Origin: JBMYQA01 sp049600855
Lineage (GTDB): Bacteria > Bacteroidota > Bacteroidia > Cytophagales > Flammeovirgaceae
Reading direction: 5' to 3'
Length of the DNA: 16,144 nt
Assembly (NCBI GenBank): GCA_049600855.1
Contig: JBMYQA010000120.1
Span: forward strand, 1-16,144
The notes beneath the pieces were generated by a model. It ran no database searches. It was not told the origin of the DNA and worked only from the letters and a program-made list of their open reading frames with translations. The position numbers were made by a program, and so were the translations under genes. Of this stretch, positions 1 to 8,203 are shown piece by piece (position 1 is the stretch's first letter; each line of letters opens with the position of its first letter).

Positions 1-2271
1 ATCAGCAAGCAAAGGCACTACTTCTCGCTTACTAATTAAGCTATTTAATTTATCGTAGTTAAAAATTGCCCCACTCATGATTAACTGAGGAATGAGCAAT
101 AATGGAATAAGAATATATACGGTAACTGCTGAATTAAATGCAGATGAAATATTTAGACCAAGCACATTTGCATGACAAGAAACGGTAAATAATACCGCCC
201 AATACATTAAATTAACCCCTTTTACCTCAAGAATCGCATTTCCTATCAATACAAAAGTTAGGGTTTGAATCGCCGATAGTGTAAATAGAATGACTAATTT
301 AGAAGTCAAATAACTACTTCTACTCAAATTCAGGAATGATTCCCTTCGTTTGATCTTCCGATCTCGAATAATTTCTTCGGCACTTACCGTTAAGCCCATA
401 AATAAGGCCACTACAATGGCAATCAGAATATAGGCTGGAATATTATCGTTATGACGATACAAGTATTCACCATCATTGACGCTCTTGTACCGAATAACGA
501 GTGCCAAGAGAATGGCCAAGAATGGCGCTTCTAATAAGTTAATGAGTAAATATTGCTTATTACTGATCTTTGATAGGAAGTCGCGAATGGTAAAAATGAT
601 ACCCTGATTAATCCAAGAAGGAATTTTCAAGGTTTTTGGAGGAGCTTCATGCACATCAGGAACTTGCTCTATGGTAATTTTGTCCTTATAAAGTCCGTGC
701 CATTCGGTAGGCATTACTTTACGCTTACTCGTAAATTCACCATATTCATTTACTACCCGAGCTTCAATAATATTAAAAATTTGCTCAGGGTTTACATTAC
801 CACACGTTGGGCACTGTCCACGCTCACTCCCTACTTGACTCGAAGCGGTTTTAAAATAGATGACTGCTTCGATGGGGTTACCATAGAAGATTGGATAACC
901 ACCTGTATCCATAATCACCATTTTATCAAACATTTTGAAGATGTCTGATGAAGGTTGGTGAATGACCACAAATATTAATTTACCTTTTAAGGATAATTCT
1001 TTCAGGAGGTCAATGACATTTTCAGAGTCTCTTGAAGACAGACCAGAAGTTGGCTCGTCAACAAACATCACAGCAGGTTCTCTAATGAGCTCTAGTGCAA
1101 TGTTCAAGCGTTTTCGCTGTCCACCACTAATCTTCTTATTGAGCACATTACCAACTTTCAGTTCTTTAATATGCTCTAAGCCTAAGCTTGCCAAAACATC
1201 AATGACACGCTTATTGATTTCTGTTTCATTGAGGTCTTTAAAACAGAGTTTGGCGTTATAGTAAAGGTTTTCATATACAGTTAGTTCCTCAATCAGTAAG
1301 TCGTCTTGAGCAACATAACCGATAACTCCTTCAATTTTTTCTGGTTCAGTGTGGATATTGCTTCCGTTGATCCGAACTTCTCCTTTATAGGGCTTTTCTA
1401 AGCCTGCGAGCACATTTAGTAATGTTGTTTTACCAGCACCACTTGCGCCCATGATGCCAATTAGGTTACCAGGCCCTTCTGAGAGGTTAACATCGCGAAT
1501 ACCAATATGACCATTAGGAAAACGGAACTCCAAGTTCTCTACATTGAAGGAGATATTATTGATTTGGGTATCACTATTGTATGTGCTAACCAAATCGGAG
1601 TAATATAGCGGGGCACCTTTAGGTGTTTTAAATACACTACCTGGGGCAAATTGCTGAATACCGCGAATGACTTGTCGGCTATTCAGGAAGATTTCATCTT
1701 TACCTGTATACTTTGTAAAATATAAGCCAACGCTTTTTACACGGACAAAAATGATTTCACCGTCTAGTAATCCTGAATCAATGTATTTTGTTTTTGAACC
1801 TTCAGGGGGTTTAGACTCATCAAAAACGAGGTAATTTTCGTCATCAAGGTTTGCCGAATCAGTTTCTACAACAAATTCTCGGATCAAATCATATTCATGG
1901 TTATCAATATTAAAAACCTCTGCAACGGTTTTTATGATTTCCATTCGTTGCTCTGTGAAAGAACGATCGGATTCTAACATTTCCAACAGCTTCACTAAAA
2001 CAATGAATTTCTGTTGTTGATTTAATGTTTTATTAATTTTCCTTCCAATCGCTAAAACCCTCACCGACTGAACTACCCCAACAAGTTTACTTTTCTTTCT
2101 GGGGGTACTTTTCTTTTCGTAAAGCTCAGTGTATTCTTTTACGGACTTAGAATCGAGTTCTTGATTAAAGAAACTGATTACAAAGTTCTTTTCGGCTTCA
2201 GTGGCTCCACCATCTTGCATGGAGATGATACCGAAGAGTTCAGTAAGGGCTTTAAGTATTTCTTCACTCAT
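1..2271 (-). CDS. ABCG-type ABC exporter, ATPase fused to permease, C-terminus cut by window edge
   Basis: An ATP-binding cassette fused in one chain to an ABC-2/ABCG-like membrane domain; 757 codons are visible and the frame is still open at base 1. Seen: Walker A GASGAGKT at residues 275-282, signature ISGGQRKR with Ser382, Walker B and D-loop VDEPTSGLSS with Asp405-Glu406, and H-loop His438 (IHQPS). A CPTCG pair (Cys487, Cys490) follows, then about five hydrophobic segments between residues 573 and 735. The first ~135 residues resemble a TerB-like helical domain. Residues ~150-235, including the stretch ending TPKGAPLYYSDL, resemble an FHA-like beta region but without clear phosphopeptide-binding residues. 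The start ATG at 2271 is the only start codon in frame nearby. This architecture is common in Bacteroidota; the substrate is unknown. It is co-directional with the upstream signalling genes but separated from siaC by 177 bases containing hairpins, so it may be a separate unit. Confidence 0.93.
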   Translation of the reverse strand, partial: MSEEILKALTELFGIISMQDGGATEAEKNFVISFFNQELDSKSVKEYTELYEKKSTPRKKSKLVGVVQSVRVLAIGRKINKTLNQQQKFIVLVKLLEMLESDRSFTEQRMEIIKTVAEVFNIDNHEYDLIREFVVETDSANLDDENYLVFDESKPPEGSKTKYIDSGLLDGEIIFVRVKSVGLYFTKYTGKDEIFLNSRQVIRGIQQFAPGSVFKTPKGAPLYYSDLVSTYNSDTQINNISFNVENLEFRFPNGHIGIRDVNLSEGPGNLIGIMGASGAGKTTLLNVLAGLEKPYKGEVRINGSNIHTEPEKIEGVIGYVAQDDLLIEELTVYENLYYNAKLCFKDLNETEINKRVIDVLASLGLEHIKELKVGNVLNKKISGGQRKRLNIALELIREPAVMFVDEPTSGLSSRDSENVIDLLKELSLKGKLIFVVIHQPSSDIFKMFDKMVIMDTGGYPIFYGNPIEAVIYFKTASSQVGSERGQCPTCGNVNPEQIFNIIEARVVNEYGEFTSKRKVMPTEWHGLYKDKITIEQVPDVHEAPPKTLKIPSWINQGIIFTIRDFLSKISNKQYLLINLLEAPFLAILLALVIRYKSVNDGEYLYRHNDNIPAYILIAIVVALFMGLTVSAEEIIRDRKIKRRESFLNLSRSSYLTSKLVILFTLSAIQTLTFVLIGNAILEVKGVNLMYWAVLFTVSCHANVLGLNISSAFNSAVTVYILIPLLLIPQLIMSGAIFNYDKLNSLISKREVVPLLAD

Positions 2272-2289
2272 GGGTTGTCCTGATAAGCT

Positions 2290-2308
2290 GTTGTATCTCC
2301 TTTACAAC
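2290..2308 (-). promoter_or_regulatory. Small leader hairpin with a purine-rich SD-like loop upstream of the ABC exporter
   Basis: On the minus strand a perfect 6-bp stem (GTTGTA / TACAAC) encloses the 7-nt loop AAGGAGA, which looks like a Shine-Dalgarno sequence. It lies about 19-24 nt upstream of the ATG at 2271, too far for a normal ribosome-binding site. No start codon in any useful frame sits closer. The stem and loop are seen directly; a regulatory role is a guess. Confidence 0.22.
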
Positions 2309-2372
2309 GACAGATTGAGCAATTGTTGTATAAGAAACCTGAACAGAAGATGTTTTTCATTAAACTAGAAAA

Positions 2373-2442
2373 CAAAATGACCGTTACCCATTGATTTGGG
2401 GCAAATCATTTTGCTTCATGAACAGATTGCCCTTAGGCAATC
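2373..2442 (-). terminator. Tandem inverted repeats downstream of siaC, possible weak terminator or attenuator
   Basis: Three perfect inverted repeats follow the siaC stop codon. The first is 2425-2442 (7-bp arms GATTGCC/GGCAATC, 4-nt loop). The second is 2392-2408 (7-bp arms TGATTTG/CAAATCA, 3-nt loop). The third is an outer 8-bp pair at 2373-2380 and 2406-2413 (CAAAATGA/TCATTTTG), overlapping the second by 3 nt. On the minus strand the outer pair is followed by a short T-rich run (TTTTGTTTTC), not a clean U-tract. It could end the siaBC transcript or attenuate read-through into the ABC gene. The repeats are certain; the function is not. Confidence 0.35.
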
Positions 2443-2448
2443 AACATC

Positions 2449-2811
2449 TTAATAGGTTTTGAAGTCGAAAGGTACTTCTACTAAGTCGGCAAACTCTTCG
2501 CCAGCTTCTTCCATATCTTCATCATCCTCATGAAAATACCAAGTCACTTTCGCGCCCTCAATCTCCTCTAATTCTGTGAGTACGTCCAAGATCAACTTGG
2601 ATGAGGCAGTATTGAAGTATTCAAGTTTGAACATGAACTCAGTACTTTCATTAGATTCATCCTTATAAGAACGAAGCCAATCTAAAATAGGCTGATAGAA
2701 TTCTGCCGAATCTTCAGGAAGCGAACGCCCTGAAATCTCAAAAATTCCATTGCTCTTATCCAAGATGACTTTAGGAGTATCCTCTGTTCCTTCCAGGCTA
2801 AGAATATTCAT
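2449..2811 (-). CDS. siaC: SiaC family (DUF1987) regulatory phosphoprotein
   Basis: A 120-aa acidic protein matching the SiaC/DUF1987 family at its usual length. In Pseudomonas aeruginosa SiaC is phosphorylated on Thr68 by the kinase SiaB and dephosphorylated by the PP2C SiaA, and unphosphorylated SiaC activates the diguanylate cyclase SiaD. Here the family core FKLEYFNTASSK carries a Thr at exactly position 68, followed by a predicted amphipathic helix (SKLILDVLTELEE). The C-terminal third is very acidic (EDDEDMEEAGEEFADL) and ends in VPFDFKTY. The gene follows siaB by 15 bases, so the kinase and its substrate are surely cotranscribed. No siaD-like gene is visible, so the output partner is unknown. 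Family assignment is firm by motif; the phospho-site is inferred by position. Confidence 0.9.
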   Translation of the reverse strand: MNILSLEGTEDTPKVILDKSNGIFEISGRSLPEDSAEFYQPILDWLRSYKDESNESTEFMFKLEYFNTASSKLILDVLTELEEIEGAKVTWYFHEDDEDMEEAGEEFADLVEVPFDFKTY

Positions 2812-2826
2812 ATTGGTACGATTATT

Positions 2827-3372
2827 TTATTTCCTAGGAATAGTCGCTTTAAATGAGAAAAACGTTAAATCCTCGTCTATAGGTTCAAAATCAAAAATCA
2901 ATTTACGTCCCGATTTACGGGCCATATCTACAAAACCCAAGCCAGCTCCGCCATGTTCATTGAGGCCCTGATCTTTCTTGATAATTTTGCGATATAATTC
3001 TTTTAACCCAGTTTTATCTAGGCTATTAATTCGTTCTAGTTTTTGCAGCATATCTTCCACGTCTCCATTCTCAATCGCATTACCTGAAGTTACAAAGTAC
3101 TCCTTGTCATGCTTTCCAATCATAAAGATGGCATTGTTCTTTCGGTCTACATCATCTTCAAAATTTTCTGCATGTCGAACAATATTTTGTAGGCATTCCA
3201 TCATCACATTGAAGACCTTCCGCTTTACAGATGCTTCTTCTCCAAATGAATCCATGTTTCGTTCAGCCATTGCAAGAACGGATTTGGTGATTTCTTGGGT
3301 AAACTCGCCCTCATACACCAAAATGATGTTCTTCTTTAGCATGGTTTTATGCAGGTCATATATATACTTCAT
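2827..3372 (-). CDS. siaB: SiaB family (DUF6272) GHKL-fold protein kinase
   Basis: A 181-aa cytoplasmic protein with an HATPase-like (GHKL) fold, of the type that phosphorylates SiaC on threonine. Seen: an N-box-like helix MMECLQNIVRHAE with Glu59 and Asn63, a central region with SGNAIEN at 96-102, and a glycine-rich lid GGAGLGFVDMARKSG from 141 on, corresponding to the G boxes of anti-sigma/GHKL kinases. There are no receiver, dimerisation-histidine or membrane segments, so it is not a histidine kinase. It heads a tight pair with siaC (15 bases apart). The 266-base gap upstream, after the phosphatase gene, could hold a promoter for the pair. The start at 3372 (MKYIYDLHKTM) is the first ATG; Met11 is an alternative. 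Confidence 0.9.
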   Translation of the reverse strand: MKYIYDLHKTMLKKNIILVYEGEFTQEITKSVLAMAERNMDSFGEEASVKRKVFNVMMECLQNIVRHAENFEDDVDRKNNAIFMIGKHDKEYFVTSGNAIENGDVEDMLQKLERINSLDKTGLKELYRKIIKKDQGLNEHGGAGLGFVDMARKSGRKLIFDFEPIDEDLTFFSFKATIPRK

Positions 3373-3638
3373 AGATTAAAATCTTTGGAGCAATTTCACA
3401 ATTTGTAACTATTGTATCACAAATTTTATGCTGAACTTGGCAAATCAACTAATTTATGCAATAAACAACAAGAGAATTCACTAAAATCAAAAGCATATTT
3501 ATTTGCGCCTTTCATTTCGGGATTAAGATATTATTTTTTTATATCACAAACAACGACTAACCTAAAATTTCTTTATTCACAACGGCCTAAAAGTTAAGGA
3601 ATTATGTATCTAGCAACTTAGTTCAGTATTGTTAACAC
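3373..3638 (-). other. 266-base gap between the PP2C phosphatase gene and siaB
   Basis: Very AT-rich and without a credible gene; a 61-codon frame on the plus strand here is low-complexity with a TTG start. I found no exact Bacteroidota -7 element (TAnnTTTG) on the minus strand. A 7-bp inverted repeat (AATTTGT at 3400-3406, ACAAATT at 3419-3425) lies just upstream of siaB. No clear intrinsic terminator follows the phosphatase stop codon, so read-through into siaBC is possible. Confidence 0.4.
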
Positions 3639-6600
3639 CTAGAATTTAATTCCAATCACTAAAACGTCATCTGTTTGCTTCTTATCTCCCTTCCATTTTT
3701 CAAAAGAGTTTGCCAATATCGCTCCCATATCTTGCATATTTTTATGCGTTCGTGCTTCAATCATAGCACGTAACTTTTTGATTGAGAACTTACGATTATC
3801 GGCTCCTCCAAACTGATCGGTTACTCCATCTGAAAATAAATAGATTTCATCACCTTTATTCAGCTCAATGGTATGTGTAGTAAATTCAGTTCTAATTTTA
3901 TATTCTCCTCCTCCTACTGGAAAACGATTCCCTTTAATTTGCATCAATCCATTATCATCAGAATAATGCAGTAAAGGACGGTGCGCTCCAGCATACTCTA
4001 GCTTCATTTCCTTCAAATTTATTTTGCTTAGCGCAATATCCATACCGTCTCTGGTTTGGCTTTTCTCATCTTGTCGTAATGTACGCGTTACTCCTTCATG
4101 CAGTAAATCCAAGATTTTGCCAACAGTAGTCGCTTGCTGGGTATTCACAACATCGTTAAGAATGAAATAGCCAATTAATGAGATCAATGCACCTGGTACG
4201 CCGTGCCCTGTACAATCTACTGCCGCAATGTAGAAGTCATCTCCTTTTTGTAAAAACCAAGGGAAGTCACCACTAACCACATCCCGAGGACGATACATGA
4301 CAAATGACTCTGGTAATTTAGACTGTACAAATTCATTATCGGGTAAAATGGCGCTTTGAATACGCTTTGCATAATTAATACTTTCAGTGATTTTGCGGTT
4401 GGTCGTCCGAATTTCCCGCTCAATTTGTTTACTTTCAGTGATGTCATGAACGACTAAAAGTACCGACTCTACCTCATGGTTGTCATTGAACTCTGGAATG
4501 GCATTTAATTGCATAATTCGATCGCCAATCACTGAAGGAAAATCCATTTCTACAGAGACTTTACTCTTTGTATTCATTACTTTTCCGAAGGCTTCTTTCC
4601 AAACCTTAACAATATCAGGATGTAACTTTACATCAAATAGCGTTCTGGAAAGGAAATATTCCTTCTTCCGGCCAGTGAGCTTTCGAATAACAGGGTTAAT
4701 GTAGAAGAATTTCCCTTCGCTATTTACCCTAACAATCAAGTCGAGTGAGTTTTCAGAAAGCGACTGCATGGCACTACGCATTCGCTCTTCTTTTTCAGCA
4801 CGCCTGCGTTCGGTAATATCGCGTGTATTTACCAAAATCCCCTGAATGGCAGGGTTAGAAAGTAAGTTTGTTCCTTTAGATTCTACCCAAATGGTTTCCC
4901 CATCTTTCTTGTAATAAGCATATTGTACGGTCGCCCCTTTCGTTGGATTGGTTAAAATCTGCTCAAACATCTCCTTGAATAGGTGAACACTGTCAGGATG
5001 AATGTGCTGTCCAGCTTCACTGCCTGTCAATTCTTCTACCGTATATCCTAAAATGGGTTGTACTGATGGACTGATAAACCTAACCGTGCCATCTTTTTTA
5101 TAAATGGTAATTACCTCAGATGCATTTTCTAAGAGTAACTCCAAACGTTTCTGGGTGTTTTCTACTACGCCAATTTGTTTTTGTAAGCGCGAGTTCGTTC
5201 GTTCTAATTGCTCTTGAGTTGCTTCCATCTCTTCCGCATTTTGGCGGAGAATTTCTTGTTGATATTGAAGCTCTTCACTTAACTGCTGCGATTCTTGAAG
5301 CATCAACTCTGTTCGCTCATTTACCTTAATGTTAAAGATGGTACGAGCAATGATGATACTAATTTCTTCTACAAATTTAATTTGGGTAGAGCTAAAACGA
5401 TTAAAGCCTGCAAACTCAAGTACGCCATATACTTGCTCATTATTGGTGATTAGTGGAACAAATAGCAAGCAGTTTGGTTTTTGATCTCCTAACAATCCCG
5501 ATGAAATGGTCATGTAATCTTCAGGAATCTCCAACCTTAAAATGGTATCTTTTTCTATGGCACATTGCCCCACTAATGACTCCGCGAAATAATATTCTTT
5601 TTGGAGGTATTTTTTCTTATGATAAGCATAACTTGCTTTCATCACAATGCGCGGCTTGTTTGTTTCTTCGTCTTCTACTGTATAAAATGCGCCTTGTATA
5701 CCGCCTATTTTTTCTGTTACAAAAGCCAATACATCATCTCCTAATTCTTCCAAATTATTTCTAAACCGAAGAATCTGGCTAATTTCTGCAATACCGGTTA
5801 CAATCCAATTTCGCTCTTTGTCCTTCTTTTCAGCGGCCTGAATACTATCGCGCATGGTCAACAAGGCATTTCCTAAGGTATCTTGCCTGCTCATGGGGGT
5901 AAAGCTCGCATCGTAGTTACCTTCTCCAATTTGCTTGGCAAAATTTGCCGTTTGTTGTAACGAATAGACCAAATCCTTTACTGCTTGAGCCATTTCGCCA
6001 ATTTCATCATTACTTTCTTTAAATACATTCTCAGGCAAAATACCTTGCGAAACCATCTTTAATCGATCTTTGATAATCGTAATCGGATTAGTCAGTAATG
6101 ACAAAATAAAATAAGAAGCAAAAGCAGAGATGGCTAAGATGATCAAGCCAAAAATTACAAATTGGAAAGAGAGATCTTGGAGGTTGGTGTACACCTTTTC
6201 AATGGGCATTTGGACTACAACTCCCCAATTTGGCGTGGGTAAATGTCGCCAATAAGCTAAATATTGATTGTTGTTATCATCTTCATCAACTCTAAAATCA
6301 TCTGCTTTGCCAAGGGTGGCGTTTTGCAATGCAATGAGGTAATTATTATTTGTTACATACGTGTAAGTCGTGGGCGCATATACTTGTCCTTTGCCGTCAG
6401 TATATTCCGTAATAATACTCACTCGCCTTCTGCCGTCTAGCACACGCCCTAATACAATTTCTCCATCAGAACCCAAGCCTGTGCTGTCTTGCACAATCGG
6501 AATAATATGTTTAGTAACATTAAACTCAAAAATAACAGCCCCTTTATTTTTATTATCAATCACAATAGGATGTGCTACATACATCTTGAGATAGGGCTTA

Positions 6601-7136
6601 CTTTTAGCAACTGAAGGCATAACCATTCCAAAATAGGCTTTGCCTTCTGGGTATACGGTGATGCTGTCTCGTAGATTGAGAAATAGATTTTGGAAATCGG
6701 GATAATCTTTTTGACCTAATTTGGGTTCTGTATTCCAGTTGTGTTTATAGATAACTTTCTCAGCGGCATTTGTGATGATGATATCTTCAATGGCAAACAG
6801 ATCTTTTTTGGCTCCAAAATACCCATTGAGTTGCACCCCCACGCTATCAAAAATAAATGGGGTAAGAATAGGATCCCAATCGTCTAATTCGGTAACTGTT
6901 TTCTGAATGTATGGATCGGATGCGACCTGCGTAATGTAATCTTGAAGAGAGGCAAATATGGATTCAATCTGTTTAGACTTTAAAGAACTGACTAACTCAA
7001 AGCTGGCGGTATACCTTTTTTTGATGAGCTCCTTGCTTTGGTTATAAGATAAATAACTGATCGCAATTACTGATAGTAATACTACTAGCAGTAATCGTAT
7101 GGTTATTTTCCAACTTATCTTGACATTTCTAAACAT
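3639..7136 (-). CDS. Membrane sensor phosphatase: Cache-HAMP-GAF-PAS-PAS-PP2C (SpoIIE/SiaA type)
   Basis: An 1165-aa transmembrane sensor ending in a PP2C/SpoIIE Ser/Thr phosphatase, expected to dephosphorylate SiaC. Domain order: TM 11-30; periplasmic dCache-like sensor ~31-320; TM 324-348; HAMP ~349-400 with a second HAMP-like stretch to ~435; GAF ~441-603; Glu/Gln-rich coiled coil ~604-670; PAS ~668-776; PAS ~790-902; linker ITESINYAKRIQSAILP 916-932, typical of SpoIIE-like enzymes; PP2C ~935-1165. PP2C metal-site motifs are intact: RDVVSGDF (Asp957), AAVDCTGHGVPGA (Asp974), LFSDGVTDQFGG (Asp1103) and QTDDVLVIG (Asp1156/1157). There is no kinase or methyl-accepting chemoreceptor hairpin. 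It is 17 bases downstream of the GAF gene and upstream of siaBC, so it is the SiaA counterpart, but with an added GAF-PAS-PAS array. The ligand is unknown. Confidence 0.93.
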   Translation of the reverse strand: MFRNVKISWKITIRLLLVVLLSVIAISYLSYNQSKELIKKRYTASFELVSSLKSKQIESIFASLQDYITQVASDPYIQKTVTELDDWDPILTPFIFDSVGVQLNGYFGAKKDLFAIEDIIITNAAEKVIYKHNWNTEPKLGQKDYPDFQNLFLNLRDSITVYPEGKAYFGMVMPSVAKSKPYLKMYVAHPIVIDNKNKGAVIFEFNVTKHIIPIVQDSTGLGSDGEIVLGRVLDGRRRVSIITEYTDGKGQVYAPTTYTYVTNNNYLIALQNATLGKADDFRVDEDDNNNQYLAYWRHLPTPNWGVVVQMPIEKVYTNLQDLSFQFVIFGLIILAISAFASYFILSLLTNPITIIKDRLKMVSQGILPENVFKESNDEIGEMAQAVKDLVYSLQQTANFAKQIGEGNYDASFTPMSRQDTLGNALLTMRDSIQAAEKKDKERNWIVTGIAEISQILRFRNNLEELGDDVLAFVTEKIGGIQGAFYTVEDEETNKPRIVMKASYAYHKKKYLQKEYYFAESLVGQCAIEKDTILRLEIPEDYMTISSGLLGDQKPNCLLFVPLITNNEQVYGVLEFAGFNRFSSTQIKFVEEISIIIARTIFNIKVNERTELMLQESQQLSEELQYQQEILRQNAEEMEATQEQLERTNSRLQKQIGVVENTQKRLELLLENASEVITIYKKDGTVRFISPSVQPILGYTVEELTGSEAGQHIHPDSVHLFKEMFEQILTNPTKGATVQYAYYKKDGETIWVESKGTNLLSNPAIQGILVNTRDITERRRAEKEERMRSAMQSLSENSLDLIVRVNSEGKFFYINPVIRKLTGRKKEYFLSRTLFDVKLHPDIVKVWKEAFGKVMNTKSKVSVEMDFPSVIGDRIMQLNAIPEFNDNHEVESVLLVVHDITESKQIEREIRTTNRKITESINYAKRIQSAILPDNEFVQSKLPESFVMYRPRDVVSGDFPWFLQKGDDFYIAAVDCTGHGVPGALISLIGYFILNDVVNTQQATTVGKILDLLHEGVTRTLRQDEKSQTRDGMDIALSKINLKEMKLEYAGAHRPLLHYSDDNGLMQIKGNRFPVGGGEYKIRTEFTTHTIELNKGDEIYLFSDGVTDQFGGADNRKFSIKKLRAMIEARTHKNMQDMGAILANSFEKWKGDKKQTDDVLVIGIKF

Positions 7137-7153
7137 GTAGCTAATAGATTAAT

Positions 7154-8056
7154 CTACTCAAACTTGTCAGAAAGTTTTGTACAAAAATTTTCCAATAGCG
7201 AAAAATCATTTTCATGGATTGCCTGGAAAGTAGCGATTTCAAGCACTCCTTTTGTTTTTCCATCTTTTTGAATGGGTAATACCGTTAGAAACGGCGGAGT
7301 AGCCTCTCCCAAGCCAGATGATATGGTCATGTAGTCCTCAGGTAAGTTTGATACCTTTAGTGGTAGCTTTGTTTTTGCTACTTGTCCTGCTAATCCTTCG
7401 CCATATTCAAATACCAAAGTGCCACTATCTGGCATTACTACTGCATATCCCACTAATAACTCAATTTCTCGCTTTGTTTCTGTTTCTTTCGCTTGATATA
7501 AAATACCTGAACCTGCTTGCAAACTTGTACACAACATTCGAATAAATCCTTCAAATCCCTCTTTATTCCACGTGCCTGCTTCATCTAACTGTTTGTGCAG
7601 TTGATCTTGAATACTTTCTAATAAACCGTACTGATTATTGGCCGCATTTTCTTGTTCATCCTCAGCATCGTCTTTTTTATCGAGGTAAACAATGGTTTCT
7701 GCAGAGGTTTTAAAACTGGCTGCAAAGATTAAGATCATCAGAAATAATCCAGATAACAGCATTAAGCCAACTGCACGTATAGTTGAATACGTGGCTTCTT
7801 CTGCTAATTGAATTTTTTCGCTTCTTCTCGATCCTGGTTTTGCTAATTCTTCACGTGCGTTAATTAGCTTTTCTTTTATGGTCAGGTCTTTATTATCAAT
7901 TATCCTTAACGTTTCTTCTACCTGATTTCTAGTTTCATTGCTAATTGCATCTACAATTTCGTTGGGCAATTGAAAAAGCATAAAGCCAGCATAAAACACC
8001 AACCCAACAAAAATGATGGTAAGAATGATGCCTAAACTCCTAACTCTTGCTCTCAT
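7154..8056 (-). CDS. Two-TM GAF domain protein, no output domain
   Basis: A 300-aa inner-membrane protein. TM1 is at 9-30 and TM2 at 95-114, flanking a short charged helical loop of ~64 residues on the outside. A GAF domain fills ~160-299 in the cytoplasm, joined by an acidic linker (DDAEDEQENAAN). It has no HAMP, kinase, phosphatase or cyclase domain. The GAF contains PEDYMTISSGLG (239-250), nearly identical to PEDYMTISSGLLG (538-550) in the adjacent phosphatase, so the two GAFs are related and could bind the same ligand or pair with each other. The stop codon is 17 bases before the phosphatase start, indicating cotranscription. The 147 bases upstream, after cheB, could hold a promoter. A role as accessory sensor for the phosphatase is inference from context. 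Confidence 0.88.
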   Translation of the reverse strand: MRARVRSLGIILTIIFVGLVFYAGFMLFQLPNEIVDAISNETRNQVEETLRIIDNKDLTIKEKLINAREELAKPGSRRSEKIQLAEEATYSTIRAVGLMLLSGLFLMILIFAASFKTSAETIVYLDKKDDAEDEQENAANNQYGLLESIQDQLHKQLDEAGTWNKEGFEGFIRMLCTSLQAGSGILYQAKETETKREIELLVGYAVVMPDSGTLVFEYGEGLAGQVAKTKLPLKVSNLPEDYMTISSGLGEATPPFLTVLPIQKDGKTKGVLEIATFQAIHENDFSLLENFCTKLSDKFE

Positions 8057-8203
8057 AGTTTATCCTAAAAAGATCAGTTAAGGCTTGCAGGTGCTTGCCT
8101 ATATTAAGGTTGCTTAAATACACACCCCAAGTGTGGGAAATAAAACATGATTTTAAAGGTTAACGAACAATTGACGTTTTTCATCTTTCTAGTTCAATTT
8201 TTT

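Noticed and set aside
649..1261. Two plus-strand 99-codon frames opposite the ABC exporter
   Set aside because: They run antisense to the ATPase domain, which has intact Walker and signature motifs; their translations have no recognisable features.
3412..3597. 61-codon plus-strand frame in the gap upstream of siaB
   Set aside because: TTG start, AT-driven low-complexity translation, no motif; more likely non-coding.
3639..7136. The large sensor as a hybrid histidine kinase or a chemoreceptor
   Set aside because: The C-terminal domain carries PP2C aspartate motifs, with no His dimerisation domain, HATPase motifs or MCP signalling hairpin.
8121..8135. Short inverted repeat CACAC/GTGTG between cheB and the GAF gene
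   Set aside because: Only 5 bp of stem with no T-run; not distinguishable from chance.
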